Of a DNA stretch of 64,000 bases, positions 10,459-19,642 are shown piece after piece. The stretch spans positions 15,850,478 through 15,914,477 of the forward strand of contig CM043961.1 of NCBI GenBank assembly GCA_014529385.2, given 5' to 3'. This stretch comes from Adiantum capillus-veneris (taxonomy: Eukaryota > Streptophyta > Polypodiopsida > Polypodiales > Pteridaceae). The translations under genes were made by a program, and so were the position numbers. Every line of letters starts with the position of its first letter. Position 1 is the first letter of the stretch. The notes below the pieces were generated by a model that ran no database searches, was not told where the DNA came from, and saw only the letters and a list, made by a program, of their open reading frames with translations.

Positions 10459-10780
10459 TGTTGAGATGTCGAGCTCTACACCTTGAGCTGGCATCCACTA
10501 CGGGTCTTGGCCGCTTACGGCATTTACTCACTGGCGCGTTAGGTGACCGACACGGAGGATCTCTGCCAGTGATTCTACAGCTGGACTACACTTATAGTGC
10601 CAGCCTAGTACGCTTCTAGTGAGTTCACACTTAGTGACCGCATGTACATATGTGCTACTTTTCAGCTTTAGCACTAAGTCATTTTGTACTCTCTTTTCTG
10701 TGAAGAAGAAGAAGAAGCTTTCCATCTCTGTGTGCTTTGTGCTTGTCTTGTGTAGCTCTCTTGCATCCTCATTCTTTACA
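10459..10780 (+). repeat. 5' LTR of nested copia (322 bp)
   Basis: Begins TGTTGAGATGTC, ends ATTCTTTACA. It is 98.8% identical to 15415-15736 (four substitutions, no indels by eye). Confidence 0.97.
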
Positions 10781-10792
10781 TGGTATCAGAGC
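10781..10792 (+). other. Copia primer binding site (initiator Met tRNA)
   Basis: TGGTATCAGAGC directly abuts the LTR end; this is the usual plant copia PBS. Confidence 0.95.
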
Positions 10793-11093
10793 CTGGTGCA
10801 GGCAAGAGAGGCTAAGAGAGCAAGAGCATCACAATCCCTTCGTTCGCAATCCACGACCAGATGCCGAAGGTGCCTCGCGCAGTGAAAAAAATTTTAGGGG
10901 TTTTTCGTCCAAGTTTCTGAACAGGTCTCCAAAGTGCAGTATACAGAGATTTACTGTACAAGTACAGTGGTTGTATGTACGCTTGATTGTGGACACTCGT
11001 TGAGTGTAGAAAGCGTTACAGGAACCACGATAGCAGGTTCAGCAGATTTGCAGGTTTTTGCAGATTGCAGCTATTTTGTCTTAGTGCTTCAAG

Positions 11094-13184
11094 ATGTCTA
11101 ACGGTTTCAGTCAGATTGTTACTGAGAAGCTTGAGAAAAATAACTACCCTGCATGGAAGTTCAGAATAACAAATTTCCTAAAAGGAAAAGGTTATTGGGA
11201 CTATGTAGAAGGAGACAATGAAAAGGAACCAGAGATTCCCGAGGCAAATGCTACAGCAGAACAAAGGAAAGCTTTGAGGGACTGGCAACAAGGCCAGAGC
11301 AAAGTGATGTATTGGCTTTCTATGAGCATCACAGATGGCATGATGGGCTATCTACAGGATGCTGAAACCCCCGCCATTGCATGGAAAAACTTAGGCAGAG
11401 TGTTCGAGGTGAACACCAAGGCCAGGAAGCTTCAACTAAAGTCGGAGCTAAATCAGGTTAAGAGGAACAACCTCTCCATCAATGATTATGCTTTGAAGAT
11501 CAAGAGCATCATTGAGGCTCTTGGATCTATTAAAGTCTCAGTGGAAGACGATGACATTGTCCGTGCATGCTTGGATGGTCTAGGAGATGAGTATGTACAT
11601 TTTAGGTCTTCCATGAATACAAGAGACGACATCCCCGTGTTCCAAGATTTGATTTCTATGCTAATTCTTGAGGAGAAGAACCTTGACACATCTTCTTCTC
11701 ATGGCAGAAATAATTCTGAACAGGCCTTCTATTCTAACTCTAACAGAGGTAGAGGTAGAGGTCGTGGTCGAGGCCCAAGGGGTTGCAGGGGCCAATTTCT
11801 GGAAGGTCAATCAAATCAAAACAATACAGGTGGCAGGGGAAACCAGTCTCAAGGCAGGGGGAGTCAAAGAGGTCGTGGTGCAGGATCAAGCAGGCAGCAA
11901 CATACTCCAGATAGTAGAGAATTTTGGACTTGTGGTGAAAGAGGTCACATGTCACGTGACTGTCCAAAGGGAAAAGCAAGTAGAAAGAGAGAACAGGGCA
12001 ACTATGCATCTACTAGCAGAGATGCAGATGACAGCAAAAACGAGCGCATGTTTGTTATGCAACATGTAATGAATACAATGACTGCAGAGAATTCCACCCA
12101 AGATGATGTTTGGTATGTGGATTCAGGTGCCTCTAATCACATGACGTCTCGTGGAGAGTGGTTTAGAGATATGCGCAAACCAGATGTGTCAGGCTATGTG
12201 CAGACAGGAGATGACACAGCTCACCCCATTGCTCATGTAGGGGACATACCTCTAAATACGAAGAGTGGGAAATCAAAGTACTTAGCAGATGTACTTCATG
12301 TCCCAAACATTACAAAGAATCTTGTTTCTGTTGGACAAATGGTTGAGCAGGGTTTGCAGGTTCGCTTCAATCCAAATGGCTGTTATGTAGAAGATTTCCA
12401 GAATGGCTGTAAGCTGATCACAGAGGGCAAATGTGTGGGCAGAATGTTTACGCTGAATGTAGACATGCCTGAGGTAAAAGCTGCATTATTTGCACAGGGC
12501 ACAAGTGTTGTGGCTGATGTTGACATTTGGCACAAACGCATTGGCCATGTCAATGAGCAGAGATTGCGCAGCATGCAATCAAAACAGATTGTAAAAGGTT
12601 TGCCCAAATTCAAGGTGGATGGTATGCATAAAGTGTGTGCAGCATGCCAGTTTGGAAAACAGTCAAAGGGCTCATTTCCACATGAGCGCAATGTATGTAA
12701 AAAGCCACTTGAGGTGGTGCACACAGATGTTTGGGGTCCAACCGATACTGCAAGTATACATGGTTGCAGGTATTATGTCTCTTTCATTGATGACCATACA
12801 AGGAAAGTATGGGTCTACTTCATGCGTAACAAAAGTGAAGTGTTTGGTCACTTTCAAGACTTCAAAGTCATGATTGAGAAGGAGACAGATATGCAAATCA
12901 AGACATTGAGGTCAGATGGAGGGGGAGAGTACTTCTCCAATGATTTTTCAGATTTTCTGCAAATGCATGGTATACACAGGCAGTTTACATGCAGATATAC
13001 TCCACAGCAGAATGGGGTCGCAGAAAGGAAAAACAGGCACATTGCAGAGGTTGCACGTGCATTGATGAATGAGAAGAACATGCCTCATAATTTCTGGGCT
13101 GAAGCTGTAAATACAGCTATGTACATTATGAACAGGACACCTACAGCTGCGGTGCATGATGTAACACTGAGGAAAAGTTTATAG
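11094..13184 (+). CDS. Copia Gag-protease-integrase polyprotein, first part
   Basis: The ATG at 11094 lies 300 nt after the PBS and gives M-S-N-G-F-S, followed by a copia Gag (A-W-K-N-L...L-K-S-E-L-N-Q-V-K). A Gly/Arg-rich stretch (residues ~215-275) precedes a knuckle F-W-T-C-G-E-R-G-H-M-S-R-D-C, in which Phe replaces the first Cys. The protease has V-D-S-G-A-S-N-H-M (nt ~12118-12144). Integrase shows an N-terminal H...H...C-A-A-C zinc module, then catalytic T-D-V-W, S-D-G-G-G-E-Y and Q-N-G-V-A-E-R. The frame ends at 13184 with a stop shortly after an apparent loss of one base; integrase sequence resumes one frame over. Roles are nucleic-acid packaging, polyprotein maturation and cDNA integration. 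Confidence 0.93.
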   Translation: MSNGFSQIVTEKLEKNNYPAWKFRITNFLKGKGYWDYVEGDNEKEPEIPEANATAEQRKALRDWQQGQSKVMYWLSMSITDGMMGYLQDAETPAIAWKNLGRVFEVNTKARKLQLKSELNQVKRNNLSINDYALKIKSIIEALGSIKVSVEDDDIVRACLDGLGDEYVHFRSSMNTRDDIPVFQDLISMLILEEKNLDTSSSHGRNNSEQAFYSNSNRGRGRGRGRGPRGCRGQFLEGQSNQNNTGGRGNQSQGRGSQRGRGAGSSRQQHTPDSREFWTCGERGHMSRDCPKGKASRKREQGNYASTSRDADDSKNERMFVMQHVMNTMTAENSTQDDVWYVDSGASNHMTSRGEWFRDMRKPDVSGYVQTGDDTAHPIAHVGDIPLNTKSGKSKYLADVLHVPNITKNLVSVGQMVEQGLQVRFNPNGCYVEDFQNGCKLITEGKCVGRMFTLNVDMPEVKAALFAQGTSVVADVDIWHKRIGHVNEQRLRSMQSKQIVKGLPKFKVDGMHKVCAACQFGKQSKGSFPHERNVCKKPLEVVHTDVWGPTDTASIHGCRYYVSFIDDHTRKVWVYFMRNKSEVFGHFQDFKVMIEKETDMQIKTLRSDGGGEYFSNDFSDFLQMHGIHRQFTCRYTPQQNGVAERKNRHIAEVARALMNEKNMPHNFWAEAVNTAMYIMNRTPTAAVHDVTLRKSL

Positions 13185-15442
13185 GTACAAAGCCTGATTT
13201 GGCACACTTGAAAGTGTTTGGCTGCATAGCTTACGTGCATGTACCAGATGAGTTGCGTAGGAAATTGGATCCTAAAGCAGAGAAATGTATTCTTGTGGGA
13301 TATTCCCTTAAACAAAAGGGGTACAGGTGCTACAATCCTACTACACGAGAATTACGAGTGAGCAGAGATGTAGTCTTTGATGAGATGAGCAGCTGGTACA
13401 GTAATGCACATGGCACTATTGGGGCTGATGTAAAAGATGATGTGGTTGTACAAAATGTGAGGCCACAGTCACAGGTTTTGAGTGGACCACAAGAGTCCTC
13501 TTCTCGTGGCTCTATTGAGAAACCATGGAATGGTAGACTACGTACGCAGGTTACTCCACCAACAGGTACAGGGAATGTATCACGAAAAGGAAAGGAAAAG
13601 GTTGATGAACCTCCCTTTATGGTTGATGCATCATCAGGTTTTTCACAATTAGACATGGATTCAGATGGTTCTGAACAAAGTCTTGATGAGGAATTTGGAA
13701 TTCCGGCTGTCAGGACACCTGGTGTAAGGAAAGTACAAGAAGATGCTAGAGGACAAAGGAGTGACCCAGGACCGCGCAGATCTAATAGAGTCAGAAATCC
13801 AGTTCAGAAATTGACTTATGATGGGTATCTAGCGCATCACCGAGCCTACATGGCTAAGGTGATACAGGATGTGGAGCCCACATGTTTTGAGGATGCAGTT
13901 GGAAATGTGCATTGGGATGATGCAATGAATGAAGAGATGGCTGCATTGGAAGCAAATGACACATGGGATTTGGTGCCATTGCCAAGTGGCAAGAAAGCTA
14001 TTGGCTGTAAATGGGTGTATAAAACCAAGCATAAGGCTGATGGTAACATTGAGCGTCACAAGGCAAGGCTGGTCGCAAAGGGTTATGCACAGACGTATGG
14101 CATAGACTATGAGGAGACCTTTGCTCCAGTGGCAAAGATGACGACAGTGAGAGGTGTCATAGCAGTGGCTGCATCTAGAGGATGGATTATGCATCAAATG
14201 GATGTAAAGAATGCCTTCTTGAATGGTGAGTTGCAAGAGGAAGTGTATATGGATCAGCCACCTGGTTATGTCGATCCAGGTTACCCAGATTATGTATGCA
14301 GACTTCTCAAAGCTTTGTATGGTTTGAAGCAGGGCTCTAGAGCATGGTATGACAGGATTGCCAAGTATCTTGTCAGTATTAGTTTTAGGAGAGCTCATGC
14401 TGATCATTCACTCTATGTACGTGAGAGTGATGTGGGGATTGTGGTCATTACCATATATGTAGATGACCTTATTATTGTTGGTGACAATGCTATGGAGATT
14501 GACCATGTGAAGGGTCTTCTCAAACAGGAGTTTGAAATGAAAGATTTAGGCGAGTTGCGCTACTTTCTTGGCATTGAAGTGATCAGGACTCCAGAGGGTG
14601 TATGGCTATCACAAAGACAGTATGCTTTGGACATGTTGTCAAAGTATGGTATGGCTGATTGTAAGCCAATTTCTATTCCCTTGGATGTGAATGCAAAGCT
14701 GAGTGCAGAGAAGGGTGATGTTGTTGAGGATGTCAACATGTACAGGAAGATTGTGGGTAGTCTAATCTACTTGACTATCACGAGGCCAGACTTGAGCTAC
14801 ACAGTAGGCTTGGAGAGTCAGTTCATGCAACTTTCGAGGAAGCCACATTTGGATGGAGTACGACGCACACTTAGGTATGTGCAAGGTACTCTTGACTACG
14901 CATTGTTCTATGCAGCAGATGCACCATTAGCATTGTATGGGTATACAGATGCAGATTGGGCAGGTAGCATTGTTGATAGGAGATCTACGAGTGGCTTCAT
15001 GTTCTCTTTTGGGAGTGCTGCTGTTACTTGGAGCAGCAAAAAGCAGCCTACGGTTGCTTTATCGAGCACAGAGGCCGAGTACAGAGGTGCAGCAGTTGCG
15101 GCGTGCGAGGTAGCTTGGCTACGCACATTACTTGAGGACTTGGGAGTGCAGGTGGACCAGCAGATTTTCATCCATTGTGACAACCTCAGCAGCATGCAGT
15201 TGGCTAGGAACCCAGTGTTCCATGCCAGGACCAAACACATAGAGGTCCATTACCACTACGTTCGAGAGCGAGTGTTGGCGGGCGACATCGACTTGGTCTA
15301 CGTCAGCACAGAGGAGCAGATAGCGGATATCTTTACCAAGGCCCTCGGAGCTGAGAAGCTTCGACGTTTCCGGACTATGCTTGGACTCTGCGACATGCAG
15401 AGCTCGAGGGGGAGTGTTGAGATGTCGAGCTCTACACCTTGA
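13176..15442 (+). CDS. Copia integrase C-terminus, reverse transcriptase and RNase H
   Basis: Continues the polyprotein after the single-base break; the first listed start codon is a TTG at 13199, which is not a true start. H-L-K-V-F-G-C-I-A-Y-V and the GKARL-type linker follow the integrase core. RT shows C-K-W-V-Y-K-T-K, R-L-V-A-K-G-Y, F-A-P-V-A-K, D-V-K-N-A-F-L-N-G and the catalytic I-Y-V-D-D-L (nt ~14455-14472). The RNase H part has Y-T-D-A-D-W-A-G and S-S-T-E-A-E-Y, ending with K-H-I-E-V-H-Y-H and A-D-I-F-T-K-A-L. The frame runs 28 nt into the 3' LTR before its stop. The lineage within plant copia is not assigned. Confidence 0.93.
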
Positions 15443-15736
15443 GCTGGTATACACTACGGGTCTTGGCCGCTTACGGCATTTACTCACTGGCGCGTTAGGT
15501 GACCGACACGGAGGATCTCTGCCAGTGATTCTACAGCTGGACTACACTTATAGTGCCAGCCTAGTACGCTTCTAGCGAGTTCACACTTAGTGACTGCATG
15601 TACATATGTGCTACTTTTCAGCTTTAGCACTAAGTCATTTTGTACTCTCTTTTCTGTGAAGAAGAAGAAGAAGCTTTCCATCTCTGTGTGCTTTGTGCTT
15701 GTCTTGTGTAGCTCTCTTGCATCCTCATTCTTTACA
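15415..15736 (+). repeat. 3' LTR of nested copia (322 bp)
   Basis: Preceded by the polypurine tract at 15406-15414 and followed by TTGAA (15737-15741), the right target copy. Confidence 0.97.
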
Positions 15737-15741
15737 TTGAA

Positions 15742-17435
15742 CCATTAGAATGGACACACATTCTAGCAACCCTAGATGTTTGTGCAATTCCGGATGGTCC
15801 CACAACGAAATTTTGCGACAAGGACGGGTACGACGTGGTTCCGTATTTCATGTTGAGAATGTACTCGAAAAAGAAACTGAAAAGAACGATACACTGGAAA
15901 AGGAAGATGAAGAGGAGGTATTTCACGACATTCCCGATCATCCTGAGTGGGGAAATGAAGCAGACAACGAGTCAACGGACAATTCAAGCGGAAACGAGGA
16001 AACTATAACGGATGTCCGATTTTATGATTTTCCGAACCAAACTAAACAACGCCAGAAACGCTATAGAGCAAAGAGAAAAACAAAGGGAGTTAGAACCAAT
16101 CCGATGCCTAGAATAAGAGGAAAAAATCAATTCCTAATGCTAGTAAAGACGGAAGATTGTGTTAAGGACAAGATTTCTGGAAGAATGAGAGGCAATGATC
16201 AAAAGAGCTTACGAAAAGACAAAAAAGGCTCAAGAAATCAAGTTCAAAGGAATGGAACGAAAACAGAAACAGAAAAATCAGAAAAGAACAAGCGCAACAG
16301 AGAACACACGGAGTCCAAGTTAGAACGTAGAAACAAGTACAGAGAGCTCAAGAGAACTCTGAAAGAAGTTTGGACGACAGAAATTGAGAGTGGAGAGGAC
16401 AAAAACGCCAAAATCAAGGAAAACATGGATGTTCCCTCTCACTATAGGAAATTCACAATAGAGGATAGGAAGGTGATATTAACCCCACCTATTCGAGAGA
16501 GGAAGGAGAACGAATCTTATGACGGACCGGAGGATGCAAAAAAAGTTGATTTAGCAGCTCCAGGTGAGCCACCTAGACCGGTGTACATAGCCACAGATTT
16601 GTCTCCAGGAGAGGAAGAGAGACTTTTGAGTCTTCTCAGAGAGTATAGGGATGCGTTTGCATGGTCTTATAAGGACTTAAAGGGAGTTGACCCATCGATA
16701 TGCCAACACACAATCCCACTGAAACAAGACGCAAAGCCTAGCAAACAGAGACCATACACATATAATGATACGTTTGCTAAGCGAATCAAAGAAGAGATAG
16801 ATAAGCTAATGGAAGCTGAATTCATATACGAGATTGAACACACCGATTGGGTATCTCCAATTGTGGTAGTACCCAAGAAGAACGGAAAACTCCGAGTGTG
16901 TGTCAACTTAAAGAAAGTGAATGCTGCAACAATCAGGGACAATTATCCCTTGCCGATAACTGATCATGTTCTAGAGCGTGTATCAGGGAAAACAGCATAC
17001 TCTTTTCTTGATGGTTTTTCAGGATATAACCAGCTAGCCATAGCACTGGAAGATCAACATAAAACAGCTTTTGCAACGGAGTGGGGAATTTATGCTTATC
17101 GGGTTATGCCTTTTGGTCTAACCAATGCTCCCGCAACCTTCCAGAGGCTGATGACGCATGCTTTCAAGGAATACTTAAGGTTGTTTCTAGAAATATACAT
17201 GGATGACTTGTGTGTACATTCTCTTCTGAGAGATGAGCATCTAGAACACCTAAGAAAATTATTTGAGAAATGTAGGACATATCGCATTTGTCTCAATCCT
17301 GAGAAATGTGTGTTTATGGCCCGACAGGGCAGAATTCTGGGACATATTGTCTCACAAAATGGAATATCCACGGATTTAGAGAAGATAAAAGTTATAGTGG
17401 ATATGCCTAGACCAACCAATGCGAAACAAGTGTAG
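15742..17435 (+). CDS. Element A reverse transcriptase
   Basis: The frame of PR1 re-enters here (P-L-E-W-T-H...) and shifts by one base somewhere in 15830-15860 to the frame that stays open to 17435. A Lys/Arg/Glu-rich linker of about 250 residues precedes RT. RT motifs are V-P-K-K-N-G-K-L-R-V-C, F-L-D-G-F-S-G-Y-N-Q-L, V-M-P-F-G-L-T-N-A-P-A-T-F-Q and the catalytic Y-M-D-D at 17196-17207, then L-G-H-I-V-S. The upstream A-F-A-W-S-Y-K-D-L-K-G-V-D block is typical of plant non-chromovirus gypsy RT. It copies element RNA to DNA in the cytoplasmic particle. A TAG at 17433 interrupts the frame, which otherwise continues unchanged into RNase H. Confidence 0.93.
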
Positions 17436-18008
17436 AGCTTTATGGGACATTGCGGATATTATAGACGATTCATTTACATGTACGCTATAATAGGCCAACC
17501 ACTTTACAGGCTAATAGTGAACTTTGAATGGACAGATGAGTGTGAGAAATCGTTCAAGAAATTGAAAGAGGCACTCATTACTGCTCCAGTCTTGAACTCA
17601 CCAGATTGGGAGAAGATATTCCATGTGCATATAGATGCTTTGGCATATGCAATAGGATGCATTCTGGCTCAGCCAGAAGGAGGAAACATGGATTTTCGTA
17701 TCTGTTACGCCAGTCGACAGCTCAACAATGCAGAGAAGAATTACACCACAACAGAGCGAGAGGGATTAGGAATGATATATGCTGTGAAGAAATTTCGGCA
17801 TTATCTTCTAGCCAACAAGTTTGTGTTTTTTACGGATCACCAAGCCTTGCTCTACCTAGTGAATAAACCATGCAATACCGGGAGAATAGTGAGATGGTTC
17901 ATTATCTTACTGGAATTCGACTTCACGGTAGTAGTAAAGAAAGGAAAAACACATCTTAGAGCTGATCATCTTTCGCGATTGACGAATGGAGAAGACCCTA
18001 TAGAGTAG
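17436..18008 (+). CDS. Element A RT connection and RNase H domain
   Basis: Same frame as RT, after one in-frame TAG (17433-17435). The segment opens S-F-M-G-H-C-G-Y-Y-R-R-F, the usual gypsy RT thumb. RNase H follows, with H-V-H-I-D-A (first acidic residue), T-T-E-R-E-G-L, F-T-D-H-Q-A-L and R-A-D-H-L-S-R. It removes the RNA strand during cDNA synthesis. It ends at TAG 18006-18008, where the frame one base earlier (open from 18005, G-V-D-D-D-M-P-D-A) carries on into integrase; a single-base loss is the simplest cause. No second, archaeal-type RNase H of the kind described in many Tat elements is visible. Confidence 0.9.
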   Translation, partial: SFMGHCGYYRRFIYMYAIIGQPLYRLIVNFEWTDECEKSFKKLKEALITAPVLNSPDWEKIFHVHIDALAYAIGCILAQPEGGNMDFRICYASRQLNNAEKNYTTTEREGLGMIYAVKKFRHYLLANKFVFFTDHQALLYLVNKPCNTGRIVRWFIILLEFDFTVVVKKGKTHLRADHLSRLTNGEDPIE

Positions 18009-19642
18009 ATGACGACATGCCAGACGCGTACTTGTTCAACATAGAAATGATACCGAAGTGGTCTCAAAATGTCGTTAACCTATTAACCTATGGAGGAGAG
18101 TTCGATAGAAGAGAATACAACCAGAAACATATTGCTATTCAGCAATCCAAGAATCTTCAATTGGTTGCAGGAAGGTTGTATCAATTGGGAAATGATCATG
18201 TTTTACGACTATGCATCAATCCTGAGGAATATAATATATATCTGCGCGAAGCACATGTTCAGGAATGTGCATTTCATTGTTCAAGAAGGAACACATATAG
18301 GAATTTGTTACAATTGGGAGTCTATTGGCCAGGAATGAAAGAAAGCGTACATGAATATGTCACTGTATGTATTGTATGTTCATCAAAACCGCCAGCAGAG
18401 TATTCGACATTATATCAGATAATGATCACTCCAGAATGGAGTCAGTATATTGTTGAATATCTCACAAATAGAACTTTCCCAGAAGGAACGTCAAAAGCTC
18501 GTCAGAAATCTGTAGAGACAGAAGCTAGAGATTACACTTTCATAGGAGATCAACTCTATAAGAGAGGTACAGACAACCAGCTTAGGATTTGCGCATCAGA
18601 GTCTGAGTATGTGATAATCCTGGAGCAAGCTCATGGAGGAGTAGGTGGAGGCCATTTCTCAAGTGATAAGACAGCAAAACTTGTCTTAGCCGCAGGAATA
18701 TGGTGGCCAACATTACATATGGACGCTGAGGAATACGTTAAACGGTGTGATGACTGTCAGCGGACCAAAGTACCACTTAAAAGAGATGATATGCCGCTTA
18801 GACCAATGATGGGGGCAAGAGCTTTTGCAAAATGGGGGATTGATTATGTCGGACCCATTTCACCTCCTGCATATAAGACTCATGCACAATACATCATTGT
18901 GGCTACAGACTATCTAACAAAGTGGGTCGAAGCAAAGGCAACTCAAAAGGCAGATGCCAAGACCACGGCACAATTTCTGTATGAATACGTCTTTGTACGA
19001 TATGGATTGCCAATAGAAATTGTGAGTGATCGAGGCACACATTTTATAAATGAAGTGATAAAGATCCTTCTAGATGAATTCATGGTAATCCATGGGAAAT
19101 CAGCCCCGTATCATCCACAAGCAAACGGACAAGCTGAAGCAACAAACAAAACCATATGCACGGTCCTCACGAAGATTGTATCTGAGTCGAGAACTGACTG
19201 GGACCAGAAGTTGCATTCAACATTATGGGCATATAGGGTAGCATATAAAACATCAATAGGAACGACCCCATATAACATGGTTTTTGGGCTAAATGCTATC
19301 TTACCAATAGAATTCTTGATTTCAACCTTAAGGGTGGCTAAGGATCTAGAGTGGACAGGGCACGAGCTTTCTGATAGAATAGATAACCTGGAAAAGCTAG
19401 ACGAGCTTCGCCTAAAAGCAGTAGCTTCTATCTACGCTCAAAAAAGGCGACAAAAGGAATTTTTTGATAAGCATGTGCGGACTAAAGAGTTTAAGGTTGG
19501 GGACTATGTCCTAGTTTACACTCTGAAACAACATGCTAAGAAGCTTAAAAAGCGAGGGATGGGACCTCTGGTGATTAAAGATCTATCACCAAGTGGAGCC
19601 GTCAAGCTTGCTACATTAGACGGAGAAGAAATGCCCAATTGA
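18005..19642 (+). CDS. Element A integrase with two tandem H2C2 zinc modules
   Basis: Counting from the ATG at 18017, module 1 has H80, H87, C118, C121 and module 2 has H206, H213, C244, C247. Both are H-X6-H-X30-C-X2-C, and the period is exactly 126 residues; the preceding P-x-W-S-Q blocks (W15 and W141) are also 126 apart. The DDE core follows: D276 (G-I-D-Y-V-G-P), D338 (S-D-R-G-T-H-F) and E374 (N-G-Q-A-E), the last two separated by 35 residues. The C-terminal part carries the V-G-D-Y-V-L-V SH3-like block and no chromodomain. A TGA at 19640 breaks the frame, but the same frame continues directly into PR2. Ordinary gypsy integrases have one H2C2 module; the relic at 48.4 kb shows the same doubling. 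Confidence 0.93.
   Translation, partial: VDDDMPDAYLFNIEMIPKWSQNVVNLLTYGGEFDRREYNQKHIAIQQSKNLQLVAGRLYQLGNDHVLRLCINPEEYNIYLREAHVQECAFHCSRRNTYRNLLQLGVYWPGMKESVHEYVTVCIVCSSKPPAEYSTLYQIMITPEWSQYIVEYLTNRTFPEGTSKARQKSVETEARDYTFIGDQLYKRGTDNQLRICASESEYVIILEQAHGGVGGGHFSSDKTAKLVLAAGIWWPTLHMDAEEYVKRCDDCQRTKVPLKRDDMPLRPMMGARAFAKWGIDYVGPISPPAYKTHAQYIIVATDYLTKWVEAKATQKADAKTTAQFLYEYVFVRYGLPIEIVSDRGTHFINEVIKILLDEFMVIHGKSAPYHPQANGQAEATNKTICTVLTKIVSESRTDWDQKLHSTLWAYRVAYKTSIGTTPYNMVFGLNAILPIEFLISTLRVAKDLEWTGHELSDRIDNLEKLDELRLKAVASIYAQKRRQKEFFDKHVRTKEFKVGDYVLVYTLKQHAKKLKKRGMGPLVIKDLSPSGAVKLATLDGEEMPN

Larger units (their letters stand above)
10459..15736 (+). mobile_element. Nested Ty1/copia LTR retrotransposon (5,278 bp)
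   Basis: Two 322-bp LTRs (10459-10780, 15415-15736) that differ at four positions, a perfect TTGAA target duplication, an exact initiator-Met PBS (10781-10792), and a polypurine tract GAGGGGGAG (15406-15414). The internal region encodes Gag-protease-integrase-RT-RNase H in copia order. It sits in the same orientation as its host, inside the linker between PR1 and RT of element A. One single-base frame break at about 13165-13175 separates the two long ORFs, and the Gag zinc knuckle has lost a Cys, so this copy is probably non-functional despite its recent age. Confidence 0.97.
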
